Under the pieces are notes generated by a model. The model did not search any database and was not told the DNA's origin. It worked only from the letters and a program-made list of their open reading frames with translations. A stretch of 64,000 nt of DNA from Streptomyces sp. DHE7-1 (lineage in GTDB: Bacteria > Actinomycetota > Actinomycetes > Streptomycetales > Streptomycetaceae), in contig JACJDG010000003.1 of assembly GCA_016432725.1 (NCBI GenBank), positions 992,001 to 1,056,000 on the forward strand, given 5' to 3'. This document shows, one piece after another, positions 55,512 to 64,000 of this stretch; positions within the stretch are counted from its first letter, which is position 1, and the number at the start of each line of letters is the position of its first letter. A program made the position numbers and the translations under genes.

Positions 55512-57245
55512 GCCCGGATCTGCCTCCGGTCGACCCGTCCGTGACCGCCGCGCTCGTCGCGGCGCTCTCCCCCCGGCTGCGCAAGCGCCTCGACGCGGGT
55601 GTCGCGAAGCTGGCGGACCGCCCGGTCGTCCGTGACGGCGACGTCGTGCGGATCGGCGTCGACGACAGCACCGACGTCGAACTGCACGCGCCCGGCGGCA
55701 CGGTGACCGACGCGGACGCGATCCGCTGCGGCTGTCTGCTGGCGCCCGGCTGTGTGCACCGCGCCGCGGCCGCGTCGGCGGCACCGGTCGCCGAACCGTC
55801 CGCCGCGGCCGGACCGGAGAAGGCCGACGACCCGGCGACGGCGGGCGAGGCCGCGCCGGAGCCGCCCGGCGCGGTGGACACCGAAAGGGCCACGCCCGAG
55901 CAGTGTGCCGCCGCCCGTGCCCTGCACACCGCCGCGGCGGCGGTGCTGGAGGCCGGTACGGACGGTTCCGGTGCGGTGCTCCAGGCGGAACTGCTGCGCG
56001 CGGCGCACACGGCCCGGCTCGCGGGGCTCCCCGGGCCGCCGCCACGGCCGTGTCCGTCGTGACCGCACTGCGCCGGGCCCGCTCCGCCGACCCGGCGTAC
56101 CGCCTCGCGGACCACGTCTGCGCGCTCCGCGACGCGCTGTCCGCCGCCCACCGCCTCCCGCACGCGCGGGGCCCGGAGCTGACCGGGCTGCGCGGGACGG
56201 CACGGCAGCCGTACCGGCCGGACGGCTCACTGCGGCTGTACGGGCTCTTCACCGAACCGGTGCTCACCGCCACGGGACACGCGGGCGCGGTGACGTGGAC
56301 CGCGGACGCCGAGGGGCGGCTGTACCAGGTACCGGACGTGGCGCCGGGCGGCGCCGGGCGCGCGGTGGGCGCGGCCGACCGGACGGTCCGCGTCGGCGAC
56401 ACCGCCCTGACCCATCGTCAACTGTCACGAGCGGGGCTCGCGGTGTCGGGTGCCACGGTGTCCCCGACGGGGCGACTGGGAGCGGGCGCGGGAGTACGGG
56501 CGGTCCGTGCCTCCGGCGCGGGCTGGCGCGCGGACCCGCTGGAGCGGCTCTGGGCGGTCCCGGCAGCCGAACAGGTGGCCGGCGCACTGGACGGCGGCCA
56601 CGGCCTGCTCTTCCTCGACGTGACCCTGGTGGGCACGGTCCGGGAGGCGTCGGGCGACTGTCTGCTCGCCGACTGCGGCGGCGTCTTCCTGCGGCTGGCC
56701 GCCGCGCACGACCACCCCGCGCTCCCCCACCGCGACAACCTGCGGCTGCTGGCCGCCGCCCGGGGCAGCCGGCTCCGGATCGTCGCCCGGCTGGACCCGG
56801 CCCCGCATCCCGGGCCCTGCTGCTCGCGACCGAGCACCCCACCCTCCCCGGCACCCGCGTCGACCTGGGCCTGGACCGGCTCCAGCACGCCGACCTGCCG
56901 GCCGTGCCCGCCTCCCCGGCGCCCCCGGCAGCCGTGCCCGCGCCCGACGAGGCGCCGGTGCACATGCTGCGCCGCCGGGTGCGGCAGGCCGCCTCGGGCG
57001 GACGGCTCGTGCTGTCCTTCCCCGGGGACACGGACGCCGACGTCCGGCGGCTGGGCCGCCACGGGCTGGCGACGGCGGGTGACCTCCTGCGGGAACTGCA
57101 CGCGGCCGCGGCGGAGCGTTCACGTGACGTCTTCGGCCGTCTGCTCCCGGCGGACCCGGACCGGTTCGCCCGGGCCTGGCTGGCGGCGGCCCGCTACACC
57201 GACGCGGTGGACCGGGCACTGTGCGCCGCGGCCTGGGGCTCCTGA
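55508..57245 (+). CDS. SWIM zinc-finger protein (YehQ-like; two apparent frameshifts)
   Basis: A protein of about 579 residues. The SWIM finger CxC-x6-CxH is seen as 'IRCGCLLAPGCVHRAAA' (about residues 77-93), preceded by the typical 'VELHAPGG' strand; SWIM fingers bind DNA or protein. An Ala/Pro/Glu-rich linker follows, then a large unrecognised C-terminal region ('LYGLFTEPVLTATGHAGAVT', 'LADCGGVFLRLAAAHDHPAL', 'VHMLRRRVRQAASGG'). Breaks at 56033-56035 (G run) and 56801-56804 (C run) are each repaired by one base. It starts at an ATG overlapping the VWA stop (ATGA). It is the last gene of the operon and the likely target-recognition component. Confidence 0.8.
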
Positions 57246-57372
57246 GGGGCGCCGGGCGCGCGAAGACGGCGCGGGCCGCCGTTCCCCCGCGCCGGCGGCC
57301 CGCCCGGCGGTCGTCCGAGCAGGTCGGACGCGCCGGGTTGAAGTGTGCGGCATCCGGGGAGGGCGAGGGTAT

Positions 57373-57390
57373 GCGTACAAGTACGTACGC
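57373..57390. promoter_or_regulatory. Inverted repeat upstream of the LuxR-type gene
   Basis: GCGTAC-N6-GTACGC (with an inner CGTAC-AA-GTACG) lies 51-68 bases before the LuxR-type start. The left part GGTATGCGTAC is identical to that of the element in front of DUF6421. Confidence 0.4.
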
Positions 57391-57440
57391 GGCGCCGGTC
57401 GGGGAGGACGGCGCACGGGACACACGCGGAGACGAAGCAC

Positions 57441-58232
57441 GTGGCACAGGGGCTGGAGAAGGCCTACGAACGTCTGGTGGCGGTGGCCGTGGCGGCGCTG
57501 CACGAGCGGGAGCCCGGACGGCTGTGGCCCTCGCTGAGCGGCGCGCTGACCGAGCTGTGCGGCGGCGAGGCCGCGGTCCACAAGCTGGACGACTGGAGCG
57601 AGCGCAGCGGCACGGTCGGCGCGGCCCCCGGTGCCGCCGCCCGCGAACTGGGGCGGCTCCCGGAGGCGGACCTGGGGCTGCTGCGCGCCGGCTACCCCTT
57701 CGCCCGCCACTACGCGCGACGGCCCGGGCGGGCGCCGGTCTCCGCGCGCCGCGCGGCCGGCGGGGGCTGGCGGGGCAGTGCGACGGCCCGGCTGCTCGGC
57801 GCGGTGCTGGACGTCGACCATGTGCTGGGCGTGCCGCTGCCCGGCAGTTCCGCCCCGATCACCGGCTGCCTGGTCTTCCGGTCCGGCACGGACTTCACCG
57901 ACGACCACCTGACGATGGCCGCGCGCGCCCAGCCGCTGATGGAGGCCGTGGAGCGGCAGCGGCTACTGCTGGAGGAGTGGCGGCGCTCCCTCGCCCCGGC
58001 CGGGGCGTCGACCGACGAACGGGCGGCGGACTGCGCGCTGACGCCGCGTGAGACGGCCGTACTGCTGCTGCTCGCCGAGGCCCTGACCGCCGACGCCATC
58101 GGCCGGCGCCTGGGCATCTCGGCCCGCACCGTGCACAAGCACGTCGAGAACATCTACCGCAAGCTGGGCACCCGCGACCGGGTCGGCACCCTGCTGCGCG
58201 CGCAGCGGCTCGGGCTGGTCGCGGTGCCCTAG
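57441..58232 (+). CDS. LuxR-family (NarL-type HTH) regulator without receiver domain
   Basis: A 263-residue regulator with a GAF-like N-terminal part (about residues 1-165, no phospho-acceptor pattern) and a C-terminal LuxR HTH: 'LTPRETAVLLLLAEALTADA', 'IGRRLGISARTVHKHVENIY', 'RKLGTRDRVGTLLRAQRLG'. GTG 57441 has a GGAGACGAAG site. The gap of 195 bp from the SWIM gene and the inverted repeat suggest its own promoter. Its stop overlaps by four bases the stop of the convergent flavodoxin-like gene. Confidence 0.88.
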   Translation: MAQGLEKAYERLVAVAVAALHEREPGRLWPSLSGALTELCGGEAAVHKLDDWSERSGTVGAAPGAAARELGRLPEADLGLLRAGYPFARHYARRPGRAPVSARRAAGGGWRGSATARLLGAVLDVDHVLGVPLPGSSAPITGCLVFRSGTDFTDDHLTMAARAQPLMEAVERQRLLLEEWRRSLAPAGASTDERAADCALTPRETAVLLLLAEALTADAIGRRLGISARTVHKHVENIYRKLGTRDRVGTLLRAQRLGLVAVP

Positions 58233-58963
58233 CGGTGCTCGGGGTTCTCGAAGTCGCGGCGGCATCCGGCGTCCCAGGCGGTGCGCTGGTTGCCGTAGGC
58301 GGGGATGCCTCCGAGGTCCTTCAGCGCGCGCGCAAGGTGCAGCAGGTTCCAGGTCATGAAGGTGGTGTTGCGGTTGGTGAAGTCGTTCTCCGGGCCGCCC
58401 GATCCGGGGTCGAGGTACGAGGGTCCGGGGCCCGCCTCGCCGATCCAGCCGGCGTCCGCCTGCGGCGGGATCGTGTACCCCAGATGCTGCAGGCTGTAGA
58501 GGACGTTCATCGCGCAGTGCTTGACGCCGTCCTCGTTGCCGGTGATGAGGCAGCCGCCGACACGGCCGTAATAGGCGTACTGACCCGCGTCGTTGAGCAG
58601 ACTCGAGCAGGAGTACAGGCGTTCGATCACCTGCTTCATGACGGAACTGTTGTCGCCCAGCCAGATCGGGCCCGCCAGGACGAGGATGTCGGCCGCCAGG
58701 ACCTGCTGGTAGAGGTCCGGCCAGACGTCCGTCTTCCAGCCGTGCTCGGTCATGTCGGGCCACACACCGGTGGCGATGTCGTGGTCGACGGCCCGTACCA
58801 CGTCGACGTGCACGCCCTGGGCGTCCATGACGGCGGTGCTCCGGTCGATCAGTCCCTGGGTGTTGCTCGTCTCCGGCGAGCGTTTGAGGGTGCAGTTGAT
58901 CACCAGGGCCCGCAGGTCGTCGTAGTGGTTCGGCGGGGCGTCGGTGGCGGGCGAAGCGGTCAC
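58229..58963 (-). CDS. Flavodoxin-fold NAD(P)H-dependent oxidoreductase
   Basis: A 244-residue FMN-reductase/flavodoxin-fold protein: the N-terminal FMN phosphate loop is 'LVINCTLKRSPETSNTQGLI', followed by 'ADILVLAGPIWLGDNSSVMK' and 'GRVGGCLITGNEDGVKHCAM'. It would reduce quinones, azo or nitro compounds, or flavin, using NAD(P)H. 40 bp separate it from the upstream BBE-type oxidase on the same strand, so the two are likely an operon. An ATG or GTG start at 58963 follows GGGAGGACC. Confidence 0.85.
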   Translation of the reverse strand: MTASPATDAPPNHYDDLRALVINCTLKRSPETSNTQGLIDRSTAVMDAQGVHVDVVRAVDHDIATGVWPDMTEHGWKTDVWPDLYQQVLAADILVLAGPIWLGDNSSVMKQVIERLYSCSSLLNDAGQYAYYGRVGGCLITGNEDGVKHCAMNVLYSLQHLGYTIPPQADAGWIGEAGPGPSYLDPGSGGPENDFTNRNTTFMTWNLLHLARALKDLGGIPAYGNQRTAWDAGCRRDFENPEHR

Positions 58964-59003
58964 GAGGTCCTCCCGGAGCCGTCGGTTCGGGGGTGGGCCG
59001 GAG

Positions 59004-60401
59004 TCAGTCCGCGGCCGGCGGGATGTTCTGGTTGGCGTGGAACAGGTTGTCCGGGTCGTAGGCGCGCTTGACCGAGGTGAGGCGGTCGTAGTGCCCCCGG
59101 TAGGTGCTCCGGACCCGGTCCGGGTTCTCCTGCTCGCCGATGAAGTTGACGTAGGTGCCGCCCATCGAGTGCGGGTGCAGGTCGGTCCAGTAGTCGACGC
59201 ACCACTGCCGCACCAGGCCGGCGTTGGCGGGGTCGGGGTCGATGCCGCCGATCACGCCGGACCACACGGCGTCCCGGTAGGCCCAGGCCGTGTCGTCGGG
59301 GCCGACGCGCTGGGCCGCCCCGTCCACCGGGTACATGTGCATGGTCGACAGGCCGGTGGGGAGGTTCTCGGCGTACTTCTGGTGCACGTCCACGGCCCCG
59401 TCGGAGACGGCGTCGAAGAAGTCACCGCGCCAGTACCACTGCAGTCCCTTCGGGATCAGGGTGTCGAACATGGTCTGCAGCCCGGGGTACGGCATGGGGG
59501 TGGTGAAGTGGAAGGCCGGCGGCGCCGGGTCGTTGACCACCGAGAGCACCTCGGCGAGGTGGTCGTCGGCGAGTCCGCCGGTGTAGCACCAGACGACACC
59601 GCACACCTTCTGCCCGTGGATCGGCTCGGGGAACGGCGGGCCGGGCGGCACGACCAGCACGGCGAAGAAGCCGCTGAGCTCCTCCGGTGCGGCGGGCAGG
59701 AACTCCCGGTACCAGCGCAGCACCTCCTGGATGCGGTCGACCGGCCAGACCGTCACCGCGACCCCGACCGTGGCGGCCGGGTGCAGCCGGAAGGTGAACG
59801 AGGTGACCACGCCGAAGTTGCCGCCGCCGCCCCGCAGCGCCCAGAACAGGTCCGGATGGCGTTCGGCCGAGGCGGTGACGCAGCTGCCGTCGGCGAGGAC
59901 GACGTCGGCCGACAGCAGGCTGTCGATCGTCAGGCCGTACCTGCGGGTGAGGTAGCCGTGTCCACCGCCGAGCGTGAGGCCGCCGATCCCCGTGGTCGAC
60001 ATAATGCCCGAGGGCACGGCGAGCCCGAAGGCGTGCGTCGCGTGGTCGAGATCCCCGAGCAGGCTGCCCCCGCCCACCTGGACCGACTTCGACTCGGGGT
60101 CCACCCTGACCCAGCGCATCGGCGACAGGTCGAGCACGAGCCCGTCGTCGACCAGGCACAGACCCGGCCCGCTGTGGCCGCCGCCGCGCACCGCCAGCTC
60201 GGCGCCGGTGTCCCGGGCGAGGGAGATAGTCGCCTGCACGTCCGCCACGTCCACGCACCGCGCGAAGGCCGCGGGCCGCCGGTCGATCATGGCGTTGTAG
60301 ATGCTGCGGGCCTCGTCGTAGCCGGGGTCACGCGGGGCGATCACCGGCCCCCGCAGTGCCTCACGCAGTCTGCCGACAGCCGTTTCGTCGATAGCGCCCA
60401 T
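59004..60401 (-). CDS. FAD-linked oxidase of the berberine-bridge-enzyme (BBE) type
   Basis: A 465-residue FAD_binding_4 plus BBE protein. The FAD-binding region has 'AELAVRGGGHSGPGLCLVDD' (His for covalent FAD attachment), 'GGGSLLGDLDHATHAFGLAV', 'GIGGLTLGGGHGYLTRRYGL' and 'LFWALRGGGGNFGVVTSFTF'. The BBE tail ends 'RAYDPDNLFHANQNI'. Such enzymes oxidise sugars, alcohols or secondary-metabolite intermediates. A second covalent-link Cys is not clearly placed. No signal peptide is seen. It probably shares a transcript with the flavodoxin-like gene. Confidence 0.9.
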   Translation of the reverse strand: MGAIDETAVGRLREALRGPVIAPRDPGYDEARSIYNAMIDRRPAAFARCVDVADVQATISLARDTGAELAVRGGGHSGPGLCLVDDGLVLDLSPMRWVRVDPESKSVQVGGGSLLGDLDHATHAFGLAVPSGIMSTTGIGGLTLGGGHGYLTRRYGLTIDSLLSADVVLADGSCVTASAERHPDLFWALRGGGGNFGVVTSFTFRLHPAATVGVAVTVWPVDRIQEVLRWYREFLPAAPEELSGFFAVLVVPPGPPFPEPIHGQKVCGVVWCYTGGLADDHLAEVLSVVNDPAPPAFHFTTPMPYPGLQTMFDTLIPKGLQWYWRGDFFDAVSDGAVDVHQKYAENLPTGLSTMHMYPVDGAAQRVGPDDTAWAYRDAVWSGVIGGIDPDPANAGLVRQWCVDYWTDLHPHSMGGTYVNFIGEQENPDRVRSTYRGHYDRLTSVKRAYDPDNLFHANQNIPPAAD

Positions 60402-60551
60402 GGCCGAGGACCTCTGTACGGAGCGGGGATCCGATGCGCGGACGCGCCGTCCCGTCCGCGCGCCCGGTCTTCAGTTTTCACCCGCGGGTCACGCCCCGCA
60501 CGTCGGCGCACGTCGGCCTCGCGGGAGGAGCACGGCGCCTCGGGACCGCCC

Positions 60552-60974
60552 TCAGCCCAGGAAGCTCAACCGCACCTGACGGTCGCGGTTGTCCTTGTTC
60601 GTGTCGACGAGGCAGACCGACTGCCAGGTACCCAGCTCCAAGTGCCCGCCGATGACCGGAAGGGTCGCGTACGGCGGCACGAGCGCGGGGAGGACGTGGT
60701 CACGGCCATGGCCCGGGCTGCCGTGCCGGTGCTGCCAGCGGTCGTCGGCGGGCAGCAGGGAGTGCAGGGCGGCGAGCAGGTCGTCGTCACTGCCGGCGCC
60801 GGTCTCGATGATCGCGACACCGGCCGTGGCGTGCGGGACGAAGATGTTGAGCAGGCCGTCGCGGCCGGCCGCGGCCTCCCGCAGGAAGTCCGCGCACTCG
60901 CCGGTGAGGTCGACGACCCGCTCCCGGGAACCGGTGGCGACGTTCAGCATTCGCGTGGTGAAGGCATCTGACAT
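60552..60974 (-). CDS. YjbQ/UPF0047 family protein
   Basis: A 140-residue protein of the UPF0047 family, annotated as secondary thiamine-phosphate synthase because E. coli YjbQ can complement thiE weakly. Signatures are 'GLLNIFVPHATAGVAIIETG', 'WQHRHGSPGHGRDHVLPALV' (His-rich putative metal site) and 'LELGTWQSVCLVDTNKDNRDRQV'. ATG 60974 has a GGAGGG site; an upstream ATG at 60983 is also in frame. The true function is uncertain. Confidence 0.88.
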   Translation of the reverse strand: MSDAFTTRMLNVATGSRERVVDLTGECADFLREAAAGRDGLLNIFVPHATAGVAIIETGAGSDDDLLAALHSLLPADDRWQHRHGSPGHGRDHVLPALVPPYATLPVIGGHLELGTWQSVCLVDTNKDNRDRQVRLSFLG

Positions 60975-61093
60975 GCCCTCCATCCTGACCCATGTGCCGG
61001 GTTTCACACGCCGGGAGGAGGCGGCGCCGACCGTGTTCGGGCGGGTGCCGGGCGGGCGGGAAGATCCGTGACCGCCCCGCTGTTGGCAGGGGC

Positions 61094-62187
61094 GTGAGCG
61101 AGACGCGCGAGGTCGACGTGGTCGTCATAGGCGCTGGTCAGGCGGGTCTGTCCAGCGCCTATCACCTGCGGCGCAACGGATTCGAGCCGGACCGCGGCTT
61201 CGTGGTCCTGGACCACTCCCCCCGGCCGGGCGGCGCCTGGCAGTTCCGCTGGCCGTCGCTGACGTACGGCAAGGTGCACGGGATGCACTCCCTGCCGGGC
61301 ATGGAGCTGACGGACGCCGATCCGGCGCGGCCGTCCGCGGAGGTCGTCGGCGCCTACTTCGACCGTTACGAACAGAGCTTCGACCTGCGCGTGCGCCGTC
61401 CTGTGGACGTGACGGCCGTACGTCCGGGGGCGAGGGACCCGACGGGCGGCTGACCGTGGAGACTTCGGACGGCGACTGGACCACCCGGGCGCTGATCAAC
61501 GCGACCGGTACCTGGGACCGGCCGTTCTGGCCGCGCTATCCAGGTCAGGAGACCTTCCGGGGACGGCAGTTGCACACCGCGCAATACGCCGGGCCGGAGG
61601 AGTTCACCGGCCGTCGGGTCGTGGTGGTGGGCGGCGGTGCCTCCGGTACCCAGCACCTGCTGGAACTCGCCCCCTACGCGGCCGCCACCACCTGGGTCAC
61701 CCGGCGGCCCCCGGTCTTCCGCGAGGGCCCCTTCGGCCAGGAGGCCGGCCGGGCGGCCGTGGCGCTGGTGGACGAGCGGGTACGGCAGGGCCTGGTGCCG
61801 AGGAGTGTCGTCTCCGTCACGGGGCTGCCCCTGAACGACACCATCAGGCGGGGCCTTGACGACGGGGTCCTGGACCGCAGGCCGATGTTCGACCGGATCA
61901 CCCCGGACGGGGTGGAGTGGGACGACGGACGCCGGGTGGAGGCCGACGTCATCCTGTGGGCCACCGGTTTCCGGGCTGCGCTGGACCACCTCGCGCCGCT
62001 GCGGCTGCGGGAGCCGGGCGGCGGGATCCGGATCGAGGGGACGCGGGCGGTCGCCGATCCACGCGTCCATCTCGTCGGCTACGGCCCCTCGGCCAGTACC
62101 GTCGGCGCGAACCGGGCCGGACGCTCGGCCGTCCGGGACATCGTGCGGCTGCTGCCCGGGGACCCGGTCCGGCCGGTCGCCGCGTGA
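61094..62187 (+). CDS. FMO-like flavin-dependent monooxygenase (one apparent frameshift)
   Basis: A protein of about 364 residues with two dinucleotide folds: FAD 'DVVVIGAGQAGLSSAYHLRR' at the N-terminus and NADPH 'RRVVVVGGGASGTQHLLELA' in the middle. Between them lies 'FRGRQLHTAQYAGPEEFTG', close to the FMO/BVMO fingerprint FxGxxxHxxxW/Y. Late 'VILWATGFRAALDHLAPLRL' is the ATG-containing motif typical of the family. The frame breaks around the C run 61438-61440; one added C gives 'GARDPDGRLTVETSD'. GTG 61094. Possible substrates are amines, thioethers or ketones. Confidence 0.85.
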
Positions 62188-62199
62188 CGTTCCACCGGT

Positions 62200-63090
62200 T
62201 CAGCTCGGCGGCTGGGTGACCGAGGGCTGCCGCGGGCTGCCGCTGGGCTGCCGTGACGGTGTGGCGCTCTGGTGGCGGGCGTTGAACTCGGCGACGTTGC
62301 GCAGGTGTTCGGCGTAGTCGGCGGTGAAGCGGGTGTCGCCGGGCTTGACCGTGACGTAGTACAGCCAGTCGCCGGACGGCGGACTGGTCACGGCGCGCAT
62401 CGCCTCCGGGCCGGGGTTGCCGATCGGGGTGGGCGGCAGCCCGACGCGCTGGTAGGAGTTGTACGGGCTGTTCGAGTCGGCGTGGTCGCCGGCGTTGCCG
62501 CCGGTGCGGTTCAGTGCGTAGTTGAGCGTGGAGCCCACCTGCAGCGGCATGCCCCGCTGCAGCCGGTTGAGGATGACCCGCGCCACCTTCCCCATGTCGG
62601 CCTTGGCGGTCGACTCGGCCTGGACGATGCTGGCGACGATGACCGTCTGGTAGACGTTCAGCGTGTTGCGCTGCGCCCCGGCGGCCACCGGTGTCGTGTC
62701 GAACCTCTTGCCCGCCGTGTCGACCATGAGCCGCAGCAGCGACTCGGGGGTGGTGCCCTTCGTGAGGGGATAGGCCGCCGGGAAGAGGTAGCCCTCCGGA
62801 TTGCCCGCCGCCTCCTTGGGCAGCTTGAGGCCGGCCTTGCCCAGTGACTTCCGGGTGCTGCCCGGGGGCAGTTCGAGGGCCTTGTCGACGGCCTCGTACA
62901 CCTGGTTCGCGCGCCGGCCCTCCGGGATGACCAGCGTGCGGGGCCCGGGCTGCTCCGTACGTCCGCTCGCCAGGCTCAGCAGCGGCACCGCCACGGCGGT
63001 GCCGGCCAGGACGGCGCCGGTCACGACGAGGACGAGCTTGCCCCGGCGCGTCAGTCGCATCGTGCTCCGTGGTGGAGTGTTCATCTGCAT
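62200..63090 (-). CDS. MltG-type endolytic transglycosylase
   Basis: A 296-residue YceG/MltG protein with a short cytoplasmic N-terminus, one membrane helix (about residues 20-42), then the extracytoplasmic domain: a LysM-like beginning 'RTLVIPEGRRANQVYEAVDK', the catalytic-Glu region 'TVIVASIVQAESTAKADMGK', 'LNYAL', and 'SPYNSYQRVGLPPTPIGNPG'. It cuts nascent peptidoglycan to end glycan strands. It is shorter than the main MltG, so perhaps a second paralogue. ATGs at 63090, 63084 and 63060 are possible; 63060 has a GGAG site. A Pro/Ser/Gln-rich tail ends it. Confidence 0.88.
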   Translation of the reverse strand: MQMNTPPRSTMRLTRRGKLVLVVTGAVLAGTAVAVPLLSLASGRTEQPGPRTLVIPEGRRANQVYEAVDKALELPPGSTRKSLGKAGLKLPKEAAGNPEGYLFPAAYPLTKGTTPESLLRLMVDTAGKRFDTTPVAAGAQRNTLNVYQTVIVASIVQAESTAKADMGKVARVILNRLQRGMPLQVGSTLNYALNRTGGNAGDHADSNSPYNSYQRVGLPPTPIGNPGPEAMRAVTSPPSGDWLYYVTVKPGDTRFTADYAEHLRNVAEFNARHQSATPSRQPSGSPRQPSVTQPPS

Positions 63091-63161
63091 GCGGGCACGG
63101 TAATACGCGCATGGTCACAAACCCGACATATCGTCAGCTTGTCGGCGAGGGCCGCCGTATG

Positions 63162-64000
63162 TCAGCCCGCCGGTGCCAGCCGGGCGTCCCGGCGCACCAG
63201 GGCCGCGTACCGTCCGTCCAGTTCCAGCAGCTCCTCGTGCGTGCCCCGTTCGGCGACCCGGCCGGAGTCCAGGACCACGATCTGGTCGGCACCGCGGACG
63301 GTGGACAGGCGGTGGGCGATGGTGAGGGTCGTCCGGTCGGCCGAGAGGGCGTCGATGGCCTGCTGCACGGCGGCCTCCGTACGGGTGTCCAGGGCGCTGG
63401 TCGCCTCGTCCAGGATGAGCACCGGCGGATCGCGCAGGATGGTGCGGGCTATCGCCAGACGCTGCTTCTCGCCGCCGGAGAAGCGGTGGCCGCGTTCGCC
63501 TACGACGGTCTCGTAGCCGTCGGGCAGCGCGGAGATGTGGTCGTGGATCTGGGCGGCCCGGGCCGCCTCGTACAGCTCCTCGTCGGTGGCGTCCGGCTTG
63601 GCGAAGCGGAGGTTGTCGGCCACCGAGGCGTGGAAGAGGTACGTCTCCTGCGAGACGACTCCGACGGCGCGGGCGAGGGTGTCGAAGTCGAGGTCGCGCA
63701 CGTCCACCCCGTCGAGGGTGACGCGGCCTCCGGTGACGTCGTACAGCCGGGGCACCAGGCAGCCGAGGGTGGACTTGCCGGCGCCGGTGGGACCGACGAC
63801 GGCGAGGCTCCCGCCGGCGGGCACGGTGATGTCGAGCCCGTCGAGGACCGGGACGCCCTTGCCGTCGTAGCGGAACTCGACGTCTTCGAAGCGCACTTCG
63901 CCCTTGACCGTGTCGAGGCGGACCGGCCGCTCACGCTCGGTGATGTCGACGGGCAGGTCCAGGTACTCGAAGATGCGCTGGAAGAGGGCGAGGGAGGTCT
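63162..64000 (-). CDS. ABC exporter ATP-binding domain (gene continues beyond window)
   Basis: The frame is open from the right edge to the stop at 63162, about 279 residues: the last few of a membrane-domain linker ('LFQRIFEYLDLPVDI'), then a full NBD with Walker A 'GPTGAGKSTL', Q-loop 'SQETYLF', signature 'FSGGEKQRLAIARTIL', Walker B 'VLILDEATSALD' and the H-loop 'TIAHRLSTV'. The fused-type linker shows that this is an ABC-B exporter half-transporter whose transmembrane part lies outside. The internal ATG at 63896 is not the start. Confidence 0.92.
   Translation of the reverse strand, partial: TSLALFQRIFEYLDLPVDITERERPVRLDTVKGEVRFEDVEFRYDGKGVPVLDGLDITVPAGGSLAVVGPTGAGKSTLGCLVPRLYDVTGGRVTLDGVDVRDLDFDTLARAVGVVSQETYLFHASVADNLRFAKPDATDEELYEAARAAQIHDHISALPDGYETVVGERGHRFSGGEKQRLAIARTILRDPPVLILDEATSALDTRTEAAVQQAIDALSADRTTLTIAHRLSTVRGADQIVVLDSGRVAERGTHEELLELDGRYAALVRRDARLAPAG

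Noticed and set aside
45745..57245. Programmed ribosomal frameshifting in the MoxR operon.
   Set aside because: The breaks are many, lack slippery heptamers with downstream pseudoknots, and occur with the same signature in ordinary genes across the window. Missing G/C bases explain all of them.

Overview
The window is a very GC-rich (roughly 70% or more), gene-dense actinobacterial chromosome segment. The third-position G/C bias, the GTG and TTG starts, and families such as DUF6421, DUF5997, DUF6986, DUF5134 and Rv1733c point to Streptomyces or a close relative. I see no rRNA, tRNA, CRISPR array, insertion sequence, integrase or replication origin. The region reads as chromosome with accessory patches.

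Layout. 0-5 kb: end of an M20 dipeptidase, a metallo-beta-lactamase-fold hydrolase, an ATPase-NUDIX fusion, a small secreted protein, and a ROK sugar kinase divergent from a LacI regulator with a perfect operator-like palindrome between them. 5-11 kb: a DUF6986 aldolase with two abutting palindromes at its promoter, etfB-etfA, a flavin reductase, thioredoxin/DUF4395, and a PlsC-type acyltransferase. 11-16 kb: transglutaminase-like protein, the operon DUF6421-SDR-threonine aldolase, and GDPD. 16-24 kb: GNAT, VOC, methyltransferase (next to a VOC gene remnant), a FUSC-MarR operon, and DUF5134, M56, PAP2 and HAD proteins. 24-30 kb: TetR, an FprA-like reductase, an NCS2 permease, a deleted pectate-lyase remnant, and PaaX divergent from an AidB-like acyl-CoA dehydrogenase. 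30-44.8 kb: HEAT-repeat protein, Asp-box protein, uracil-DNA glycosylase overlapping a GlcNAc-kinase-like gene, CbiX-like protein, lactonase, second FUSC protein, Lrp, HAD, MFS, an HTH-less LysR effector domain and DUF5997. Two short tandem-repeat arrays lie between genes here.

44.8-57.2 kb holds the most interesting locus: a tightly coupled operon of a DUF4132-like protein, a 1,666-residue protein of unknown function, a 21-codon bridging ORF, a MoxR AAA+ ATPase, a DUF5682-VWA fusion and a SWIM zinc-finger protein. It resembles the uncharacterised E. coli yehI/L/M/P/Q set. Its promoter region carries an exact match to the RecA-NDp (PafBC-type) DNA-damage promoter consensus TTGTCRGTG-N8-TAnnnT, and a near match precedes the HEAT-repeat gene. 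The locus is therefore predicted to be a damage-induced, ATP-driven remodelling system. 57.4-64 kb: LuxR regulator, flavodoxin-fold protein, BBE-type oxidase, YjbQ, FMO-like monooxygenase, MltG and the end of an ABC exporter.

Caution on quality: twenty apparent frameshifts interrupt twelve otherwise well-conserved genes. Every one is explained by a single missing G or C in a run of three to five. This looks like systematic homopolymer under-calling, so those genes are annotated as whole CDSs with the shift noted, not as pseudogenes.
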